Source: a virus
Strand: one strand, 5' to 3'
IMG/VR virus record: IMGVR_UViG_3300009529_003332
Span: 1-20,503 of that record
DNA: 20,503 bases
The translations under genes and the position numbers were made by a program. This document shows positions 18,810 through 20,503 of the stretch, piece by piece; position 1 is the stretch's first letter, and the number at the start of each line of letters is the position of its first letter. The notes under the pieces are model-generated. The model was not told where the DNA came from, did not search any database, and saw only the letters and a list, made by a program, of their open reading frames with translations.

Positions 18810-20503
18810 GGACAACCCTGTATTTGCGGAACCGTTGGCCCTGGAATCACTGCTATTACAGGCCTCCAAGGCCTTCGGCAACCAGGGCGCCGAGCAGCTA
18901 GCTTCTGATCGTGTAGTCGCCTACAGCAAGCTGCTCCAGAGGGGCCAAATCGACACGCTGGCCCACGCGTTGCCGCTCATGCTCAATCTCAAGGGAAAAC
19001 CGTACACGCTGGTGGACCACTTCCCGTTCGAAGAGGTCTTTCGGTTCCGCATGCCCGCAGCCCTAATCTACAAGACAGGACGGCAGGTAAGCAAGTCGAC
19101 ATCGCTGGCGGCTCACGGCATCATCACGGCAATCTCGATCCCGAACATCACCACGCTGTACGTCATGCCGCTTTTTGAGCAGGTACGGCGGTTCAGTTCG
19201 ATGTTCGTGCAGCCATTTATCGACCAGTCGCCGGTCAAACGGCTGTGGTGTGGTACCGATACCGTGAATTCTGTGCTGCATCGGAGCTTCCGAAATCACT
19301 CGAAGATGCTCTTTTCGTTCGCGTTCCTGGACGCCAACCGCATCCGCGGTATTAGCGCCGACAAAATGGCCGTGGACGAGAGCATAACTCCTTGCTATGT
19401 AAGGACTTACGACGATGGCCGTTTGTCTGAGAAGTGGCTGCTCGACATAAATCCGGGTGATATAGTATTATCGGTTGCTGAGGGCGGGCAATTGGTGCCG
19501 GCCACGGTGCAAAACCTTAGCTACCACGGGAAAAGATGTTGCTGGCGGATCACTACTGCAAACGGCAGCTACATCGAAGCAACCTCGGAGTCCTGGATAG
19601 CTACAGCAGAAGGATGGCAGCGTGTCTCAACCATTATCGAACGGCAGTTTGACCGAATTTCGCAGCCGTATGCCGCAAACACTGACACGTGCGCAGGAGC
19701 ACGGGTGGTGCCAACATGCGTACAACTTGGAAAAGCGCCGGATCTTGTCTGCGTTCGTGCATATACCACCCAAAAAGCGGAAGAACTGCGGCTACGGCGA
19801 ATGGTTGAGCGTATGGACAACGTTTGGCGAGGCTGCGCTAGATTATTACTGGCACCTGTGCTGCCCGACATGCAAGCCGAAAGTTGTTCACAGGAACAAA
19901 ATCCGGTCGGCCTCGAAGCGGCCGAAATCGTCCGCATTGAGTACATAGGCGAACACGACGTCTATGACATCGAAACTGACGGTAACCATACGTTCTTCGC
20001 CAACGGCATGCTGGTCCATAACTGCCAGGATATGAACCACGAGCATCTGCCGATCATCCGTGAGACGATGTCTGCGAGTCCGCTGGCGCTGCGACAGTTC
20101 ACCGGTACACCCAAAACGCTCGATAACACGCTCGAAGCCTTGTGGAGCGCATCGTCGCAGGGGGAGTGGTTCATACCATGTCTGCACTGCACGACGGACG
20201 GCTTCCCGACGTGGAACATCCCGACCATAGAGTTCCATCTGGAACGCATGATTGGCCCGTACCATTCGGACATTTCGGAATGTCATCCGGCCACCGTTTG
20301 CCACAAATGTGGCAAACCGATCAGTCCGCGAGTGGGCCGCTGGGTGCATCGCTACCCGGACCGCCTCTGGCTGCAGGCCGGCTATCACGTGCCGCAGATC
20401 ATCATGCCGTTGCACTATGCCCAACCTGACAAGTGGGCTGAGCTGCTGGCCAAGATGGCCGGCAAGGACAACACGCCGCTGAACGTGTTCTTCAACGAGG
20501 TGC
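18808..20503 (+). CDS. Terminase large subunit with intein, open at the right edge
   Basis: 565 codons are visible with no stop. The ATG at 18808 has AGGA 9 nt upstream. The ATPase domain has Walker A GRQVSKST (91-98) and Walker B MAVDE (187-191). The intein (192-405) interrupts directly after this, and the extein resumes at C406 with CQDMN; joined, they give VDECQDM, the normal terminase Walker B region. A motif III-like TGTPKT follows, then EWFIPCLHC and CHKCGKPI, a zinc site like that of lambda gpA-type terminases. The nuclease domain is past the edge. It drives ATP-dependent DNA packaging into the procapsid. No small terminase subunit is seen beside it. The TerL call is firm. Confidence 0.93.
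   Translation, partial: MDNPVFAEPLALESLLLQASKAFGNQGAEQLASDRVVAYSKLLQRGQIDTLAHALPLMLNLKGKPYTLVDHFPFEEVFRFRMPAALIYKTGRQVSKSTSLAAHGIITAISIPNITTLYVMPLFEQVRRFSSMFVQPFIDQSPVKRLWCGTDTVNSVLHRSFRNHSKMLFSFAFLDANRIRGISADKMAVDESITPCYVRTYDDGRLSEKWLLDINPGDIVLSVAEGGQLVPATVQNLSYHGKRCCWRITTANGSYIEATSESWIATAEGWQRVSTIIERQFDRISQPYAANTDTCAGARVVPTCVQLGKAPDLVCVRAYTTQKAEELRLRRMVERMDNVWRGCARLLLAPVLPDMQAESCSQEQNPVGLEAAEIVRIEYIGEHDVYDIETDGNHTFFANGMLVHNCQDMNHEHLPIIRETMSASPLALRQFTGTPKTLDNTLEALWSASSQGEWFIPCLHCTTDGFPTWNIPTIEFHLERMIGPYHSDISECHPATVCHKCGKPISPRVGRWVHRYPDRLWLQAGYHVPQIIMPLHYAQPDKWAELLAKMAGKDNTPLNVFFNEV
19381..20022 (+). mobile_element. Mini-intein inserted in the terminase Walker B motif
   Basis: 214 codons, in frame with no stop. 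Its N-terminal residue is serine (SITPCYV), followed at standard distance by a glycine (block A) and INPGDIVLS. A block B-like segment reads ANGSYIEATSESWIAT, then AEGW. Here the usual TxxH histidine is serine (TSES). The C-terminal end is a good block F/G: HDVYDIETDGNHTFFANG, then MLVHN, followed by Cys (+1). A middle part of about 110 residues shows no LAGLIDADG or HNH motif. Codons such as ATA, TTA and AGG are used more freely than in the flanking terminase, suggesting later entry. The intein call is strong; splicing activity is not shown. Confidence 0.88.

Noticed and set aside
19381-20022. Homing endonuclease (LAGLIDADG or HNH) inside the intein
   Set aside because: No such motif is visible in the middle of the intein; the cysteines there do not form an HNH or zinc-knuckle pattern.
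19888-20424. Minus-strand open frame of 178 codons opposite the terminase
   Set aside because: Terminase and intein motifs on the plus strand explain the region; this frame has no recognisable content.
1-20503. CRISPR array or insertion sequence
   Set aside because: No regularly spaced repeats, transposase motifs or terminal inverted repeats were seen; the only tandem repeat is the two-unit one at 4169-4328.

Overview
The window looks like part of a tailed double-stranded DNA phage genome (Caudoviricetes), fairly GC-rich and probably large, because it carries its own nucleotide-metabolism and DNA-processing enzymes. The evidence is a terminase large subunit, a recombination endonuclease VII, very dense packing with many 1-4 nt and longer gene overlaps, many small unrecognised genes, and no cell-type housekeeping operons. 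Shine-Dalgarno sequences of the AGGAG type point to a bacterial host, which I cannot identify.

Layout. (1) 3-218, plus strand: the 3' end of an endonuclease VII gene. (2) About 215-6317, minus strand: mostly unrecognised small proteins, a two-TM membrane protein coupled to a 29-codon membrane peptide, and a nucleoside diphosphate kinase gene (ndk). Downstream of ndk is a 391-nt region with a tandem repeat and a stray copy of part of ndk. (3) 6318-6587: a divergent regulatory region. (4) 6588-9616, plus strand: a tight operon of calcineurin-like metallophosphoesterase, HAD 5'-nucleotidase, P-loop dNMP kinase, SPFH/band-7 protein and a small hypothetical protein. (5) About 9579-18809, minus strand: a coiled-coil protein, a full-length NAD+-dependent DNA ligase, several small proteins, a GHKL ATPase with a C-terminal HExxH motif, an RNase H-fold protein and a run of small membrane proteins. 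(6) 18808 to the window end, plus strand: terminase large subunit, open at the right edge, interrupted at its Walker B motif by a 214-residue intein without a recognisable homing endonuclease.

How the genes may work together. The HAD nucleotidase, dNMP kinase and NDK would shape the dNMP/dNDP/dNTP pools. LigA, RNase H and endonuclease VII would deal with nicks, RNA primers and branched DNA during replication and packaging. TerL packages the DNA. The GHKL-HExxH protein, the SPFH protein and the small membrane proteins are the least explained parts and the best places to look for new biology. Host-membrane or superinfection functions are possible for them, but that is inference.

Several starts were moved from the longest open frame to codons with a clear ribosome-binding site or tight coupling. 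All family assignments come from motifs read by eye; no database search was run.
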